Shown: positions 26,401 to 36,115, counted from the stretch's first letter. The stretch: 64,000 nucleotides of DNA from Neptunicoccus cionae (GCF_002860325.1 NZ_PKOJ01000001.1:372001-436000); one strand, 5' to 3'. Notes: a model not told the origin generated them from the letters alone. Made by a program: numbers and translations.

Positions 26401-29400
26401 AGCGGACGTACCGGCTTGAAAGTCGGTTTGGGTGACGGGCTCACCTATGGCTTTGACGCCCTGAGCAGCAATTTGACTCATTTGCGTGCAACCCATTCAG
26501 CTTCCCTCCTAGGCTCCCTTGATGAAATGGCCGAGCGGGACTCTGTTTTGGGAGCCTCGAAAATCGTCTATGAGGATACCTTCAAACTCGCTGAAATCCG
26601 GATCAAAGAGGGTACAGGCGCGGGCTTTGACGGTTACGTATCCTTGCGAACTGAATACGATGGAACGGTCGAACATATCGGCGTAGTCGTGGATGACTGG
26701 CTACGGTACACTGTGGATGATCTCGACAGTGAACTCGTTGACTTCGGCGGGGAACCAGCCTCTACAGCGATGCTATATACCGGCGGCACCCGTTATGTTG
26801 GCCATGCGAAAGACATTGAGAATGTTCGCTCCGGTAAAGACCTGTTGATTGCGGACTTTGGCGTCTACGAGCGTCTTTTCGGCACAGGCCACGGCATCGC
26901 AATTACAGCCGACGGTGGCGAATATTCTGCACTGGGTTCCGTGATCAGCGGAATTGACAGATGGAATGTCGCGGGCACGGATTACGGCGACCAGATCAAT
27001 GGCGGCCTTTACGATGACAGGATCGACGGCGGTGCCGGGAATGATGTTCTGGATAGCGGAGCATCGGGCCATGATGTGATTTACGCCGACGCAGGTAGTG
27101 ACACGGTTGTCTGGCACGGCAAAGGCAGCGGCTTTTTCTCCGGTGAGTCAGCGTTCGACTTTTTCAATCCTGACCCACACCTGGACCACGACCGTTTTTT
27201 GATTTCGGCGGCAGATGACACAGGATCGGGTATGGCCTGGCAATTCCGTCGCCGAGTGATTGAAGACGGTGTCGAAACCTCTAGGGATGATGTCTATAAT
27301 CTGAGCGTAAAAAGTGACGTTGACGATCTTACCGGGCTTTGGGACTGGAAGTCCCCGACTGATTATGCGTCGGTCTCGCTGAAGGACGGTGCGTTTGCAA
27401 GGTTCTGGTATTTCGAGGCCGTTGATGTTGTCACAGGCAGCGGTGACGATCTTCATATCTACACGGGCGGCGAACTTTATGACGCTGGCGCCGGCAAGGA
27501 CGTTTTCTTCGGTGATTTTTCCAAAGAGATCGCCCCCATCAATTTGCGGGCCTACGGTAATCCCGCAGAGGTCGAATTTGCCAATGGCACCGTGCTTCGC
27601 AACTTTGAGACCTATGTGATACGGGGTACGAACGGCGCTGATCATCTGGAAGGCGGCAGCGGCAACGACTACCTGAATGGCGGGGTTGGGAATGACGTGC
27701 TCTTTGGCACAGCAGGCTCTGACACGTTATTGGGTGGAGAAGACGGAGATGTAGTCGTCTGGGATTCCAACCGCCCCGGAATACTCGACGGGGAGCCCTT
27801 GTCCACGTCGTACGCGGATGGTGGTGAAGGTGAAGACGCGCTGATCGTTCTGGGGGACAAATTCGCCAGAATGTATTTCACGGTTGACGTTGACGGTACC
27901 TATTACGATCTGCTCTCGCTGAACAACTTTTCAAATTCCTATATCGCAGAACATGCGCTGGATACAGTTGCAGGACTGACCGGCAAGATAGACACCACGA
28001 TATATTCTACAGTGGAGATCAAAAAGGGGTCTGGCACCACCGTCCTTTATAACAAATTAGAATTCACCAATTTTGAAGTAACTACCTTCAGAGGCGGTAA
28101 GGAAGCCGATAGCATGATCATGATCGGTGAGGGCATCTACAGTGGTGGCGAAGGTAAGGCCGATCTGTTCGCCGGCAACTTTAGCAGTTTCGGGGCAGTC
28201 TCAACCGATTTGCGGGTTGACGGGGCCAACCTTGCAGGAGCCAGCGTATCAGGCTTTGAAATATTCGCGTTGCAACTGGGCGGGACCGACGACAAACTTA
28301 GCGGAATAGCGAGTATTGATGCCATCGACGGCGGCGGCGGCGACGATATTCTGTCAATCGACGATTTCCACCGTGGAGATGGTGTGGAAGGTGGACTTCC
28401 CGCGCGGGCAGGCCTGCTGCGCGGCGGCGGTGGCGATGATGAAATCATCATTCACGGCGGCTATGCCAAGGTTGAAGGCGGGGCTGGAACGGATGAACTG
28501 ACATGGTCCGGAGAGGGCATCACAGAGGAGATCTCTGTGGCGTACATTGAAGGCCGTTCGGTTGTATATCTTGCCCAAGCGGAAGGCGCGTTCACTCTGG
28601 ACGGTGCGGAACACATCCTGAACAATCTGGACAAGGCAGACATCCTGAGATACTCGGCCACCAATGTTCGACTGGATTTCTCCGGTTTTGAAACCAGCCA
28701 CATCACGCTGAGCGATGCAAAAGCCTCGCTGCTTGTGGCGACCTCTGGCGAAAGCTGGCTTGTCGGCGGCTCCTATGATGATACGCTGGTCGGACGTCAC
28801 GGCGATGACAGGCTCGCAGGTAGCCTTGGGTATGACCACTATGTGGTTGGAGCCGATGCGGGCCACGATGTGATCGTCGGTGAAACCTCCTTTGGTGGCA
28901 AGCTGATGATTGTAGGCAGCGCGACCGCAGATGTCTCCGCACAGATCATCGCCCATACAGAAGGTCCGGGCAGTGATGGTGAGTCCGCAAGCTCTGCTGC
29001 GACAACCAAAGACCTGTTGATCACCCATGCCGGTGGCACCGTGCGCATATCCAACTGGATCAACGCGGCAACCCCCGAAGGTTTCGCCTTTGATGTAGAA
29101 ACGACGGACGGTTCTTTTGATGTGTCCGCACTGCTGTCCGCAGACGCGGTTCCAACCGGCGCGGCAGAGTTCTCGGCCGTGTTTGCCCCGTTGGAGGAAG
29201 AGCCCGAAGACGAAGCCTTCCATGATGTGACTGTGATCAATGGCACGGCAGATCGGGATGAACTGACAGGCACGACGGGTCATGACATTATCCACGGCGG
29301 CGCGGGTAGTGACATCTTGCATGGCAATGGCGGCGGCGATGTATTTGACGGCGGTTCTGGCGAGGACATCGTGTCCTACCGCGATATTTATGAGGGAACA

Positions 29401-31995
29401 GCGGATACTGTGGCCTCCCTTGCCATCGGGCGCGGCATCGACGGTGCTGCGGCCGGCGATACTTATATCGGTATCGAAACCCTCATTGGTGCCGAGGCGT
29501 CCCGTAACCGTTTAACTGGTGACGACGGGGCAAACGGTTTGATGGGCGGTGCCCTTGAGGACATCCTGTCGGGCGGCGGCGGTGCCGACCAGCTTCTCGG
29601 GTTTGAGGGCGACGACAGCCTTTATGGGGGAGACGGCAATGACTTGCTGGTTGGCGGTGACGGATCGGATGTCCTGAGCGGTGGCGCGGACAATGACGTG
29701 CTTGGCGGTGATGCCGGTGACGATTGGGTTGACGGTGGCGCAGGCGACGATGTGATCTTTGGCGGCGACGGGCATGACACGCTGAACGGCGGCGCGGGCA
29801 ATGACACCTTCGGGTGGGACAACACCGTTGATCCGCTGCTGGCGACTGCGCCGGATGTCATCTACGGAGGCAATGGTGACGCCGACGTGATGGACTTTGC
29901 CGGTGCGGATTTCGCGATCTGGTTTGTAAACAACCTGACCGGCGGCGTGGAGGCACTGACCAATGGCACAGGGGCAATAGACCTTGGTAGCGAAGACGCG
30001 ATGGTCGCCCTTGCCGATATTTCCGGAGTAGAGCGGTATTTGGGCTCTGCCTTCAATGATGTGGTCACGGATTATGAAGGACACGCCTTTGATTTGGGCG
30101 AAGGTAACGACCGTTTCATATTGTACGAGGGTTCCAAAGGGGGCGATTACACCGGCGGCAGCGGTCTTGACGGGATAAGCTCAACCGGGTCTCTATTGCA
30201 GGGCATCAACGTGGACCTGTCCAAAAAACGCTATGTGGACGGCTTTGGCGGCGAACACCGCGTTTCAGAGATTGAGGTCTTTGAAGGCACCGGCAAACGG
30301 GATGTCTTCAAAGGGGACGACAACAGCAACATTTTCTTTGACGGCGGCGGCAGAGATAAATTCAAAGGTGCGGGCGGTGAGGATGTGCTTATAGCCGCCA
30401 CTGCGCGCAAAGGCACCAGCGACATTTATGATGGTGGCAAAGGCCATGACGCCATCGACTACTCCAGTGCCAAGACTGATCTGCTGGTTAATCTGGCCAA
30501 GGGTGTCGCCAAGGATACCAGCGCAGGCAAAGGCCGTATCGGTAAAGACAAAGCTCTCAACTTCGAGGAAGTTTACACCGGTAATGGCAAAGACAAAATC
30601 ATCGGTTCTGCGGCTGACAATATTATTGATGCTGGTGGCGGACGGGATGTCATCATCGGGGGGGCTGGATCGGACATCATTGCCGGAGGAGAAGGCAACG
30701 ACAAGATTAATGGTCATGGTGTAAAGCGTGGCGTGGACGGTTTTGATATTGTTGACTACTCTGGCATGTCGCAGAAACTAAAGATTACTTTCGGCAACAA
30801 AACAGAGGTCACTTCAGCTGGCAAAAATGGTTGGACCGACACGCTGACAAATATCGATGCGGTCGGCGGCAGTGGAAAGTCAGACAAATTCAATGGTAGC
30901 AAAACTGACGATACTGTTTTGTATATCGGAGCCCCCGGGGGAGGTGGATTTGACAAGTTCAACGGACGCGGTGGACGGGATACAATTGACTTTTCCGGCT
31001 TTGGCGCGTCTATCGTCGTGGACCTTTCTGTGCGGCCAGTAAAAAATAAAGCACAGGTGACAACTAATGATCTGGAATCTGCAACGGATGAAAGCGGTAC
31101 GTTCCGCAAAGTTGCACAGTTCAAAAATGTTGAAAAAATCGTGTTTACCGAATTTGACGATGTCCTTTTGGGAACAAAGAGATCGGACTTTGCCGCAGGT
31201 GGTAGCGGGATTGATGTCTTCGTAGGACACGCCGGTTCGGATAGTTTTGAGGGCGGCCACGGAAAAGATTGGATCAGATATGACCTTGAAAAAGGAAATG
31301 CGCTTAACGAACTACCCGCCGGTGTAATCGGTGATAAAATCGTAGTGTTCAGCGGGGTCGTTGCTGACCTTGGCGGCCAGATGTTCGACAAATCAGGTTC
31401 CTACGATACGTTTGGGGATTTCGATGCACTACATGATATCGAAAATATCGCGGCGACAAATCGCAATGACTTTGTGCTTGGAACCGATTCAGGCAACGTG
31501 ATTGTTACAAGCGACGGCGAAGATGTAGTCTACGGGGCGCGTGGCGCTGACGAGATTTTCGGGGGCAATGGTAAGGATGTGATTTCGGGTGGCGATGACA
31601 ACGATCTGATCGATGGCGGTGGTGGAAACGATGGGCTCTACGGCGAAACCGGTGATGACAAGATCAACGGTGGAGGCGGGAATGATCTTATTTCCGGAGG
31701 GCTCGGTGATGATCTGATGACAGGCGGTGCCGGTGCAGATGTGTTCCTTATGGAGTATGAGTCCGGCGAAGACACGATTATGGACTTCGCGTCCGGAGTA
31801 GACAGGATCGATTTCCGGAGTCTTGCAGTTGATGGGGAGAAGTTAACCATTGAAAATTTCCTGATCAGCGTGTCGCCTGCTGGTCATCTGGTGATGCAGC
31901 TTGATGCTGACTTGGATAGTATTGCAGACGGGCCATCACTGACCTTTTATGGCCTTGGAAGCACAACACTGACGTCGTCAGATTTCTTGTTCTAA
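23500..31995 (+). CDS. Giant RTX (hemolysin-type calcium-binding repeat) secreted protein
   Basis: 2831 residues without a signal peptide and without a single cysteine, both typical of type I secretion substrates. Residues 1-800 are a non-repetitive, beta-rich region with an acidic run (GDDDDDEDEGG, about 285-295). From about 820, blocks of GGxGxDxxx nonapeptides recur (around 1170-1205, 1384-1417, 1609-1660, 1754-1796, 1923-1960, 2006-2106, 2281, 2367-2407, 2660-2764), separated by 100-200-residue beta domains. In the family they bind Ca and fold as beta-rolls outside the cell. The end (GADVFLMEYESGEDTIMDFA and terminal SSDFLF) resembles the serralysin-type C-terminal secretion module. No HlyB/HlyD/TolC genes lie in the window. 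No enzymatic domain is recognisable; adhesin or matrix protein is the likely class. Confidence 0.9.
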   Translation: MPVFSKVISFEMGDRGQNTDGSKAVVSKDNSLEKISTKDKLIWDPDRWEYPEENFEDSNLKVWADIKFGIEPYIKLPSLTGSFTSSLSFELDVEIGNAVLPSSDGSTHGFTNRDKFTFDVYDYKTVKAEFSNVGFGGLTASVGLDAFVRFQAGIEYEWPVLLRWLPDVDFSIDTAGIIGDDEGRINVFELSLGGNEVSIGPVSIGGSPLTGVDMQHTELGALKLTKKESAEDNFAYLKVDLDNFITTVLKAIPATATVGTALENSIFLDKDLWSLFKKKKDDSAGDDDDDEDEGGLIGLIKDHIDAKATVLNIEAEFGLALTEQLTVDYTSGESFRREGQKVDLPGVNITLQRLDDDGIITGPTVKTSLSKLLNSSAETLETPETGTGHVTYQATYELTKVAFQHRYGINFNAQLIIEALKLEVKAPGISFEVGPALKTSIAPSFANFDLFSLPETRSNNFADKFETVTQNYSFYYTDAPDPDFDINAPSREQALEANLALLESQGPSKVAAGDPTYLWANSTTLNYDPQDLLPSKTLRFPRQDMSTDESDWEMYGTRSRPAPDGFASVVVWRGVENARSDNDDTRLVDFGSFDINSADDSAIWGAGVVHLSSEADRPGLQATLMGAADAKDLFFNSTDDTKLRKMLLGANERLESYLPLLFGAEGVSGIDGPLEDTNIIYGQVEDHRVTTLTVDTQFSVIGTQANDLAIHVHRTEGGGTVPTDALDPKSKASQTGFGAFYDGRKHHPITEGWWNEEDRFVANFSEETAFTIVWDLHASVRAQDLFDKEKLFARIDLTNEVTQEKDGYVVGNFEAVSLVTTQGDDVMILSRGSDWLSTLGGNDLVTSHWDLKRDVIRLGDGDDIINVKFADSDLLLNKARLQMAVADVIENFATKAKEATDGDVNAANRLSRVDLTIADEVHGGRGLDVAVHSYRDNNAFAAHLALEGAPWGLSADITKRYHDLADGSGRTGLKVGLGDGLTYGFDALSSNLTHLRATHSASLLGSLDEMAERDSVLGASKIVYEDTFKLAEIRIKEGTGAGFDGYVSLRTEYDGTVEHIGVVVDDWLRYTVDDLDSELVDFGGEPASTAMLYTGGTRYVGHAKDIENVRSGKDLLIADFGVYERLFGTGHGIAITADGGEYSALGSVISGIDRWNVAGTDYGDQINGGLYDDRIDGGAGNDVLDSGASGHDVIYADAGSDTVVWHGKGSGFFSGESAFDFFNPDPHLDHDRFLISAADDTGSGMAWQFRRRVIEDGVETSRDDVYNLSVKSDVDDLTGLWDWKSPTDYASVSLKDGAFARFWYFEAVDVVTGSGDDLHIYTGGELYDAGAGKDVFFGDFSKEIAPINLRAYGNPAEVEFANGTVLRNFETYVIRGTNGADHLEGGSGNDYLNGGVGNDVLFGTAGSDTLLGGEDGDVVVWDSNRPGILDGEPLSTSYADGGEGEDALIVLGDKFARMYFTVDVDGTYYDLLSLNNFSNSYIAEHALDTVAGLTGKIDTTIYSTVEIKKGSGTTVLYNKLEFTNFEVTTFRGGKEADSMIMIGEGIYSGGEGKADLFAGNFSSFGAVSTDLRVDGANLAGASVSGFEIFALQLGGTDDKLSGIASIDAIDGGGGDDILSIDDFHRGDGVEGGLPARAGLLRGGGGDDEIIIHGGYAKVEGGAGTDELTWSGEGITEEISVAYIEGRSVVYLAQAEGAFTLDGAEHILNNLDKADILRYSATNVRLDFSGFETSHITLSDAKASLLVATSGESWLVGGSYDDTLVGRHGDDRLAGSLGYDHYVVGADAGHDVIVGETSFGGKLMIVGSATADVSAQIIAHTEGPGSDGESASSAATTKDLLITHAGGTVRISNWINAATPEGFAFDVETTDGSFDVSALLSADAVPTGAAEFSAVFAPLEEEPEDEAFHDVTVINGTADRDELTGTTGHDIIHGGAGSDILHGNGGGDVFDGGSGEDIVSYRDIYEGTADTVASLAIGRGIDGAAAGDTYIGIETLIGAEASRNRLTGDDGANGLMGGALEDILSGGGGADQLLGFEGDDSLYGGDGNDLLVGGDGSDVLSGGADNDVLGGDAGDDWVDGGAGDDVIFGGDGHDTLNGGAGNDTFGWDNTVDPLLATAPDVIYGGNGDADVMDFAGADFAIWFVNNLTGGVEALTNGTGAIDLGSEDAMVALADISGVERYLGSAFNDVVTDYEGHAFDLGEGNDRFILYEGSKGGDYTGGSGLDGISSTGSLLQGINVDLSKKRYVDGFGGEHRVSEIEVFEGTGKRDVFKGDDNSNIFFDGGGRDKFKGAGGEDVLIAATARKGTSDIYDGGKGHDAIDYSSAKTDLLVNLAKGVAKDTSAGKGRIGKDKALNFEEVYTGNGKDKIIGSAADNIIDAGGGRDVIIGGAGSDIIAGGEGNDKINGHGVKRGVDGFDIVDYSGMSQKLKITFGNKTEVTSAGKNGWTDTLTNIDAVGGSGKSDKFNGSKTDDTVLYIGAPGGGGFDKFNGRGGRDTIDFSGFGASIVVDLSVRPVKNKAQVTTNDLESATDESGTFRKVAQFKNVEKIVFTEFDDVLLGTKRSDFAAGGSGIDVFVGHAGSDSFEGGHGKDWIRYDLEKGNALNELPAGVIGDKIVVFSGVVADLGGQMFDKSGSYDTFGDFDALHDIENIAATNRNDFVLGTDSGNVIVTSDGEDVVYGARGADEIFGGNGKDVISGGDDNDLIDGGGGNDGLYGETGDDKINGGGGNDLISGGLGDDLMTGGAGADVFLMEYESGEDTIMDFASGVDRIDFRSLAVDGEKLTIENFLISVSPAGHLVMQLDADLDSIADGPSLTFYGLGSTTLTSSDFLF

Positions 31996-32003
31996 TGACA
32001 CAG

Positions 32004-32027
32004 GACGCCGCCGTTAAGGGCGGCGTC
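32004..32027. terminator. Hairpin between convergent genes
   Basis: Perfect 9-bp arms GACGCCGCC and GGCGGCGTC with loop GTTAAG, eight bases after the RTX stop codon and overlapping the last codons of the opposing gene. Only TT follows on the plus strand, so the terminator call is weak; convergent geometry favours it. Confidence 0.45.
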
Positions 32028-33159
32028 TTGGCATTGCGGCTTTCAGGGCGTCTTCGGAGATACCGAGACGTTCGGCAACTTTGCCGAGGTCTGCGTCACG
32101 TCCGCCTTCGGCGCGGATTGCATTCATCAATTCGGATGCTTCGATGCCCAGTGCTTCTGCCGGTCTAGAGAAGTCGGGACGGCCACCGCTCGGTCCGCCG
32201 GGTTCGTTGGCAGAGCCGATACCCTGCGCAGCAGTGGTTGAAAAGTTGTCTTGCGCCACGACGCCGACCAGACAGGTTGGCAGGTTCGGGAAGCTTTCGC
32301 TTGCGTGGTAGTGATAGACCTCACCGTCCTGGCCGGCAACCGGACCAATATGCCCACCGCATTCATCAAGCCCGACAGGCAAGGTACCATCCGCTTCGCG
32401 GGAACCGAATAAAGCAAACCCGTCGAATGCGTAGCCGAACTGTGCGGTCTGGTCCTGTCCGACATTTGCACAGGTGGCATCCACGTTTTCATTCTCGAAC
32501 ACTGTATTGATATCTGTCGCTGTCGCGTGCCAGTGGTACCAACCCCCCGGATCAACATGGCCGCCGCAGGTGTCCAGTGCGGGCATGTGTCCGGTATCAA
32601 GAACGGAGGGCGCGTCCGCAAAAACGGGTACGCCATCCAGCCCCATCCCGACCTTGGCCACAGTCCCGAGCGGGGTCGGTGTTTCAGCCTTCCGGGGCGT
32701 TACGGGGATCAAGGCGGTGATCGACATATCCGCACTGGTATCCAGCGAACCGGCTATACATTCGTGATCTTCTTCAGGCCCTTCAACGCGGATGTCAAAA
32801 ACGTTGACCTCTCCGTTGTTGTTAAAAAAGGTGTAACCGAGCTCGGAAAGCATTTCGAGATAGGCGCGATCGATCCGGTACAATCCCGCATTCTCTCCAT
32901 CCCAATCCCAGACCCCGCCTGCTTCGTCGAGCGTTGCAGGGCAAAACGGTCCGATGTCCAGCGTTTCCGGTAGGAATTTCACGGTATAGGCTGCACATTT
33001 GGCAGCTGCACCGTTTTCGAGCGTGCAATCAACGATCTCGGCGGGTTGTGTGAGCGCGGTGTCGGCGATGCTATGGGCATCCGGATGGGCATAAGCAACC
33101 AGCGGCGTGAGGCAACCGGATGCAATCAATGTTGCGACGGAGAGGGTTCTGTGAAGCAT
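32014..33159 (-). CDS. Secreted YHYH-domain protein
   Basis: 381 residues from the ATG at 33159 (the TTG one codon earlier is less likely), with AAGGACACC upstream. Signal peptide at residues 1-25 (LSVATLIASGCLTPLVAYA). The family signature YHYH occurs in GEVYHYHASESFP, with a second related WYHWHAT and paired CGGH motifs (DTCGGHVDPGG, DECGGHIGPV), which look like metal or disulfide sites. A C-terminal 60-residue extension (SRPAEALGIEASELMNAIRA, repeated LGISEDALKAAM) resembles two short helical repeats. YHYH proteins are exported, and I know of no established biochemical role. It is convergent with the RTX gene and downstream of the purine-type operon. Confidence 0.8.
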   Translation of the reverse strand: MLHRTLSVATLIASGCLTPLVAYAHPDAHSIADTALTQPAEIVDCTLENGAAAKCAAYTVKFLPETLDIGPFCPATLDEAGGVWDWDGENAGLYRIDRAYLEMLSELGYTFFNNNGEVNVFDIRVEGPEEDHECIAGSLDTSADMSITALIPVTPRKAETPTPLGTVAKVGMGLDGVPVFADAPSVLDTGHMPALDTCGGHVDPGGWYHWHATATDINTVFENENVDATCANVGQDQTAQFGYAFDGFALFGSREADGTLPVGLDECGGHIGPVAGQDGEVYHYHASESFPNLPTCLVGVVAQDNFSTTAAQGIGSANEPGGPSGGRPDFSRPAEALGIEASELMNAIRAEGGRDADLGKVAERLGISEDALKAAMPRRRP

Positions 33160-33253
33160 CAAAAGGTGTCCTTGGCGGTTATGATACCTTTAACGTAGGA
33201 CGAACAATTTTCCGTCGATCTTTTTCAATCCTTTGGAACCACCACTGATGTTT

Positions 33254-34582
33254 TCAGGTCAGACTTCGGATGCGAAGCGCGTGCGCCTTGGCGCGAAAAT
33301 TTCTCCGTATCTCTGCTTCGTCAACACCCGCAACAATCCGGTTCTCCATAAGCAACCGTCCAGCGACAATCGTATGGAGCACATCGTCCGCGCGACTGGA
33401 ATAGACAAGGGACGCAGCAGGGTCGTAGACCGGCATGGTATGTGTCGTGTCCAGATTGACCACGATAACATCCGCCGCCATCCCCGCGCACAATTGACCG
33501 GTTTCGGGACGGTTCATCGCCTTTGCCCCTTCTGCGGTCGCCATTTCAAGCACTTGGGTCGTCGGCAAAAACTCTGCGTTCCCTGTTTTGTCCTTGTGAA
33601 TAATGCTGGCAAATTTCATTTCCTGAAACATGTCGAGCGAGTTGTGACTCGCCGGTCCGTCCGTCGCAAGGCCCACCGTCACCCCGTGGCGCTGCACACA
33701 TTCCAGATGCAAAGTGCCCGACGACAGTTTGGCGTTACAGATTGGACAATGGGCGATTTTCGTACCGGTTTCCGCCAGAATACGGGCATCTTCCTCGTCA
33801 AGTTGGGTGCAATGGGCGGCTGTCACGTCGGATTTCAGAAACTCCAGAGAATGCAGCCAGCGCACCGGAGAGGTGCCGTAGTGTTCCTGTACATAGGCGA
33901 TTTCCTGCGGACCTTCGGCAAGGTGGGTGTGGATCGGAACGCTGTATGCGTCAGCCACTTCGCGCACCAGATGGTACATCCCTGCACCACAGGAATAGGG
34001 CGCGTGCGGGGACAGGCCGATCTGCAAGAGCCCGCCGTTGCTGTGGTGATGCCGGTCCACCAGATCACCGAAATTGTGAAGGGTTTTCCATGACCAGTCG
34101 GTGATCGCCGCGTAAATCCCGCGATCCGCAAATCCGTAGCCAAGCGTTGCCCGCAACGGTAATTCTTTTAGTGCTTCGATCTGGGGTTCGACTGCATAAG
34201 CATCGAAATGTTCGTTGAACGCGGTGATGCCGGATTTCACCATCTCTACCAGACCGTTCATATTGGCCCAATACAGGGTTTCAGGATCGAAATTCTGTTT
34301 CAGCTTCCACATGGTGCCAAGCCACTCAAACAGGCGGACATCTTCCAGAAGGCCGCGCAGAAGCATATTCGATGCAATGTGGGTGTGGCTGTTTGCAAAG
34401 CCGGGCATGATCACACAGTTACTTGCGTCGATCACTTTGACAGCGCCGGTGATATCTACATTAGCGGAAGGACCGACCGCAGCGATTTTATCGCCTTTTA
34501 TAGTGACGGTACCACGCTCTATCATGCTGGCCCCGCCCATCGGCATTACCGTGCCGTTGGTAATCGCAATATCAATCGTCAT
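33254..34582 (-). CDS. TRZ/ATZ-type amidohydrolase (purine or triazine deaminase class)
   Basis: 442 residues. Metal and catalytic motifs of the cytosine deaminase-like superfamily are present: NSHTHIASNMLLRGLLED (HxH), HTHLAEGPQEI (His and acid-base Glu), HCTQLDEED and the essential Asp in LATDGPASHNS. MLLRGLLEDVRLFEWL is shared with MtaD/SAH deaminase and ATZ enzymes. It is expected to deaminate an aromatic N-heterocycle in the cytoplasm. It is the last gene of the left train, 24 bases after the aldehyde dehydrogenase gene. Three enzymes of this family occur within 20 kb, so they probably act on successive or alternative purine derivatives. Exact substrate unknown. Confidence 0.85.
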   Translation of the reverse strand: MTIDIAITNGTVMPMGGASMIERGTVTIKGDKIAAVGPSANVDITGAVKVIDASNCVIMPGFANSHTHIASNMLLRGLLEDVRLFEWLGTMWKLKQNFDPETLYWANMNGLVEMVKSGITAFNEHFDAYAVEPQIEALKELPLRATLGYGFADRGIYAAITDWSWKTLHNFGDLVDRHHHSNGGLLQIGLSPHAPYSCGAGMYHLVREVADAYSVPIHTHLAEGPQEIAYVQEHYGTSPVRWLHSLEFLKSDVTAAHCTQLDEEDARILAETGTKIAHCPICNAKLSSGTLHLECVQRHGVTVGLATDGPASHNSLDMFQEMKFASIIHKDKTGNAEFLPTTQVLEMATAEGAKAMNRPETGQLCAGMAADVIVVNLDTTHTMPVYDPAASLVYSSRADDVLHTIVAGRLLMENRIVAGVDEAEIRRNFRAKAHALRIRSLT

Positions 34583-34606
34583 CGTGTCGGTCTTTCTGTC
34601 GGAGGC

Positions 34607-36115
34607 TTAAATCGCCATGCAGACGGTTTTGTTTTCAAGGTAATTGTCCAGTCCGGGCGCCCCGTTCTCGACACCCCAACCAGAGGCTTTCATTCCGCCC
34701 TTTGGCAATTCCGGAGAGAAGTAACTGTGGCAGTTTACCCAGACTGTACCGGCGCGAACCTGTGCTGACATGCGGTGCGCGGTAGACAGGCTTTCTGTCC
34801 AGACAGAAGCTGCCAGACCGTATTCTGTGTCATTCGCCATTGCGATGACTTCGTCCGGATCGTCAAACGGAGTGAGGGTGGCGACGGGTCCGAAAACCTC
34901 CTGACGCATGAGTTCTGCGCTGGCGGGCACATTGGCCAGCACCGTCGGGTGGTAAAAGGCGGGGTAGCCGGCGTCTGTCTCTCCTCCTGTCAGGATTTCG
35001 GCACCGCTACTCCGGCCGGATTCGACCATTGCGGCCACTGTGCTGGCGTGACCTGCATTTACCAGCGGGCCGAGATCGCTGTCGGGATCCAACCCGTGAC
35101 CAAGCCGCATTGCTCGCGCTGTTTGTGCAAAGCTTTCTGCGAACCGGTCGTAAATCCCGCGCTGTACATATATCCGCGCAGCGGCCACGCAGACCTGTCC
35201 AGAATTGGCAAATATCCCCCGCGCAACACCGGACACAGCAAGCGAAAGATCGGCATCCTCCATCACCACAGCTGGTGACTTCCCGCCGAGTTCCAGTGTC
35301 AGTTTCTTCAAATTCCCTTGGGCGGCGCCAAGCAAGCGGCGACCGACCTCGGTCGATCCGGTGAAGGCAACTTTTGCCACGTCAGGATGCGTTGCAAGGG
35401 CCTCGCCGACCTCGTGTCCAAACCCCGTCAGAAGATTCACTACGCCAGCGGGCATTCCGGCCTGTTCGATCAATTCACACAGGCGTACCGCTGTCAGGGA
35501 CGTTTCCTCGGCGGGTTTCAATACCACCGTACACCCCGCACAAAGCGCCGGCGCTAGTTTCATCGCTGCCATCAGCAAAGGAGAGTTCCACGGCACGATC
35601 GCCGCCACGACGCCAATAGGTTCCCGTCGTGTATAGGCCATCACCTGCTTGCCTTCAGGGGCATAACCGATTGAGGGTGTGATTGTCTGGCCGGTCAGTT
35701 TGGTGGCATAACCGGCGTAGTAGCGGAATTGCGCGATGGCTCCATTCAGTTCTCCGAAACGGGCAGTGGCATAGGTCTTACCCTGATCAAGGCATTCAAG
35801 CTCTGCCAGTTCGTCGGCGTGGGCTTCGATCAGGTCTGCGATTTTCCACAACAGGGACTGTCGTGCAGCGGGCAGCATTTCGGCCCATTCCGGCGTGCCT
35901 AACGCGCGATTGGCGGCCTCGACCGCCTGATCCGCCTCGGTCCTGCCCGCTTTTGACAAACGTGTCAGCAGTGCGCCCGAAGCCGGATCATGGCTGTCAA
36001 AGCTGTCGGGAAGAACCCGCCAGCGCCCCCCGATCCAGACCGGCTGCACGGCGCGGGACAGAAAATCCTTCGCCCCTTTTGTCTTGGGGGAGCAGGGCCG
36101 AAGCGTGATCGTCAT
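34607..36115 (-). CDS. NAD(P)-dependent aldehyde dehydrogenase
   Basis: 502 residues, standard ALDH length. Motifs: VAAIVPWNSPLLMAAMKLAP (Rossmann), FTGSTEVGRRLLGAA (cofactor), LELGGKSPAVVMEDADL (general base Glu), NSGQVCVAAARIYVQ (catalytic Cys, about 298) and EVFGPVATLTPFDD. It oxidises an aldehyde to an acid. Its start overlaps the stop of the 2Fe-2S gene by four bases, so it belongs to the oxidase cluster. It may consume an aldehyde released during the pathway, possibly one produced by the GMC oxidoreductase or the TPP decarboxylase; there is no sequence evidence for formaldehyde specificity. Confidence 0.93.
   Translation of the reverse strand: MTITLRPCSPKTKGAKDFLSRAVQPVWIGGRWRVLPDSFDSHDPASGALLTRLSKAGRTEADQAVEAANRALGTPEWAEMLPAARQSLLWKIADLIEAHADELAELECLDQGKTYATARFGELNGAIAQFRYYAGYATKLTGQTITPSIGYAPEGKQVMAYTRREPIGVVAAIVPWNSPLLMAAMKLAPALCAGCTVVLKPAEETSLTAVRLCELIEQAGMPAGVVNLLTGFGHEVGEALATHPDVAKVAFTGSTEVGRRLLGAAQGNLKKLTLELGGKSPAVVMEDADLSLAVSGVARGIFANSGQVCVAAARIYVQRGIYDRFAESFAQTARAMRLGHGLDPDSDLGPLVNAGHASTVAAMVESGRSSGAEILTGGETDAGYPAFYHPTVLANVPASAELMRQEVFGPVATLTPFDDPDEVIAMANDTEYGLAASVWTESLSTAHRMSAQVRAGTVWVNCHSYFSPELPKGGMKASGWGVENGAPGLDNYLENKTVCMAI

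Noticed and set aside
23500-31995. Repeated DNA of the RTX blocks as a CRISPR or satellite array
   Set aside because: The repeats are 27-base coding units for GGxGxDxxx with varied codons and are in frame; there is no constant repeat-spacer pattern.
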